Source: CALZJC01 sp041574955 (lineage in GTDB: Bacteria; Acidobacteriota; Thermoanaerobaculia; Multivoradales; JAHEKO01). From it: DNA of 9,701 nucleotides. This document shows positions 8,460 through 9,701 of the stretch, piece by piece. The position numbers and the translations under genes are program-made. The first letter of the stretch is position 1. Each line of letters opens with the position of its first letter. A model generated the notes under the pieces. The model was not told where the DNA came from, made no database searches, and saw only the letters and a list, made by a program, of their open reading frames with translations. The stretch lies in assembly GCA_041574955.1 (NCBI GenBank), contig JBFGNS010000157.1:1-9701 (forward strand), written 5' to 3'.

Positions 8460-9701
8460 ATGAGCGGCTTTCTGGCCATCTTCGATCGCAGCGGGGAGCC
8501 GGTGGCCGAGTCGGCTCTCGAGCCGCTGGCCGGCGCTCTCGACTACCGCGGCCCGCACGGCCGGGGCTGGGCGTCGGTTGGCTCGGCAGGGCTGGTGCAA
8601 ACGGTGCTGGACACCGGCGCGCGGCCGCTGGCCGCCGCGGTGCCGCAACGCCTCGGCGGTTCGTGGGTGGTCGCCGACGCGCGGCTGGACGAGCGCGACG
8701 CGCTGCTCGCCAGGCTGGCCGGGACCCCGCAGCCAGGGTCCGACGGACCGAGCGATGGAGAGCTGATCCTGCGCGCTTACCGCGAGTGGGGCGATCAGTG
8801 CCTCGAGCACCTGCACGGCGACTTCGCTTTCGCGCTGTGGGACGGCGTCGAGCGGCGGCTGTTCTGCGCGCGGGATCGCTTCGGTGTCCGGCCGCTGTTC
8901 TACGCCGAGAGCGGGGGGCTGGTGATCGTCGCCAACTGTCTGGCGACCGTTCGCCGCCACCCGGCGGTTTCGGACCGGCTGGACGACGCCGCGATCGCCG
9001 ACCTGCTCCTCTTCGACCACTACGTCGAGCCGACGGCGACCGCCTTTCGGCAGGTGCGAAGGGTGCCTCCCGCCCACCTCCTGGTGGCCGGTTGCGAGTC
9101 TGTGCAGACACGCCGCTACTGGCGGCTCGAGACGGCCGACCTGATCCGCTACCGCGACCCGGGCGAGTATCTCGAGCAGTTCGAAGAGGTTTTCGGGCGA
9201 GCCGTCGGCGACCGGCTGGGGGGACCGGCGGCGGCGGTGACCCTGAGCGGGGGCATCGATTCGACGGTGGTGGCGGTCACCGCCCGGCGGATCGTCGAGG
9301 AGGGCCGCTGGCGTGGCAGCCTGGCCGCGTTCACCAGCGGTTTCCGGCACATGGTGCCCGACCGCGAAGGCGAGCTGGCGGCCGCGACCGCGGCGCAGCT
9401 CGGCATGCCGGCGCACTTCGTGGCGTCGGATGCCGACGATCTCTATCCGGACTGGCAGGCCCCCATCTACCGGTCTCCCGAGCCGTCCAACCCGATCGGT
9501 CTGGTGCGCGCCCGCCGACTCCAGCAGGCGCTGGCCGAGCACGGCCGGCTGGCGCTTTCGGGGTTCGGCGGCGATCCGTTGACGCTGGGCTCCAGCCGCT
9601 ACTACCTGGATCGGTTGCGGCGGCTGGAGCTCGGCTGGTTGGCGCGCGACCTGGCGCAAACGGTGGCGATGGGGCGCCGGCCGCCGCTGGTGCTCCGCAC
9701 G
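8460..9701 (+). CDS. Asparagine-synthetase-like ATP-dependent amide ligase, glutaminase nucleophile lost (3' partial)
   Basis: An open frame runs from the ATG at 8460 to the right edge with no stop (414 codons seen; relatives are usually about 600). The N-terminal Ntn/glutaminase-like domain (about 1-215) has DYRGPHG (28-34), ADARLDERDAL (72-82), GDFAFALWD (120-128) and RDRFGVRPLFY (138-148). The C-terminal synthetase domain has the PP-loop LSGGIDST (262-269) for ATP pyrophosphatase (adenylating) chemistry and SGFGGDPL (367-374). Residue 2 is Ser (MSGFLAIF), not the Cys that asparagine synthetases need to hydrolyse glutamine, and the NGEIYN loop is replaced. In the SGEGxDE motif of true synthetases, the Glu positions here read F369 and P373. 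Similar changes occur in beta-lactam synthetases and lasso-peptide cyclases, which activate a carboxylate and form an internal amide. An amide-forming ligase or cyclase is thus more likely than asparagine synthesis; the substrate is unknown. It is divergent from the ABC operon. A GTG lies directly before the ATG, and upstream G-runs give a weak ribosome site. Confidence 0.88.
   Translation, partial: MSGFLAIFDRSGEPVAESALEPLAGALDYRGPHGRGWASVGSAGLVQTVLDTGARPLAAAVPQRLGGSWVVADARLDERDALLARLAGTPQPGSDGPSDGELILRAYREWGDQCLEHLHGDFAFALWDGVERRLFCARDRFGVRPLFYAESGGLVIVANCLATVRRHPAVSDRLDDAAIADLLLFDHYVEPTATAFRQVRRVPPAHLLVAGCESVQTRRYWRLETADLIRYRDPGEYLEQFEEVFGRAVGDRLGGPAAAVTLSGGIDSTVVAVTARRIVEEGRWRGSLAAFTSGFRHMVPDREGELAAATAAQLGMPAHFVASDADDLYPDWQAPIYRSPEPSNPIGLVRARRLQQALAEHGRLALSGFGGDPLTLGSSRYYLDRLRRLELGWLARDLAQTVAMGRRPPLVLRT

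Noticed and set aside
8372..8479. N-terminal extension of the ABC ATPase to a 345-residue form
   Set aside because: The extra residues are not ABC-like, and the start would overlap the coding sequence of the divergent AsnB-like gene.

Overview
The window is very GC-rich bacterial chromosomal DNA (roughly 70% G+C or more by eye, with G or C at nearly every third codon position). It is densely packed with genes and shows no insertion sequence, tRNA, rRNA or CRISPR array. The taxon cannot be fixed from the sequence. A high-GC Gram-negative such as an Acidobacteriota or Myxococcota member would fit the mix of genes, but an actinobacterium is not excluded.

Layout. (1) Positions 1-2891, + strand: the 3' part of a gene for a very long Ala/Glu/Leu/Arg coiled-coil protein, cut by the left edge and containing near-identical DNA repeats. 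(2) 2908-4665, + strand: a NodU/TobZ-type O-carbamoyltransferase. (3) 8371 down to 4675, - strand: a tight three-gene operon of ABC transporter ATPase, ABC-2 permease, and a five-helix membrane protein with an extracytoplasmic alkaline-phosphatase/sulfatase-fold domain. It meets the carbamoyltransferase gene tail to tail with 9 bp between the stop codons. (4) An 88-bp divergent intergenic region (8372-8459). (5) 8460 to the right edge, + strand: a 3'-truncated gene for an asparagine-synthetase-like protein. Its Cys2 glutaminase nucleophile is replaced by Ser, and its synthetase-domain active-site loop also differs from true asparagine synthetases.

How the genes may work together (inference). 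A carbamoyltransferase, an amide-forming or cyclising ATP-dependent ligase, a two-component ABC exporter and a membrane-anchored phospho- or sulfo-transferase/hydrolase read as part of a cluster that builds, decorates and exports a cell-surface polymer or a secreted natural product. The coiled-coil protein could be a scaffold or a chain-length ruler. No glycosyltransferase, peptide precursor, NRPS or PKS lies inside the window, so the product class is open and the flanking genes are needed to decide it.

The most notable points are the ligase with both active sites altered, the coiled coil whose repeat units are spaced by whole numbers of heptads (105, 84 and 56 residues), and the Thr nucleophile of the sulfatase-fold enzyme.
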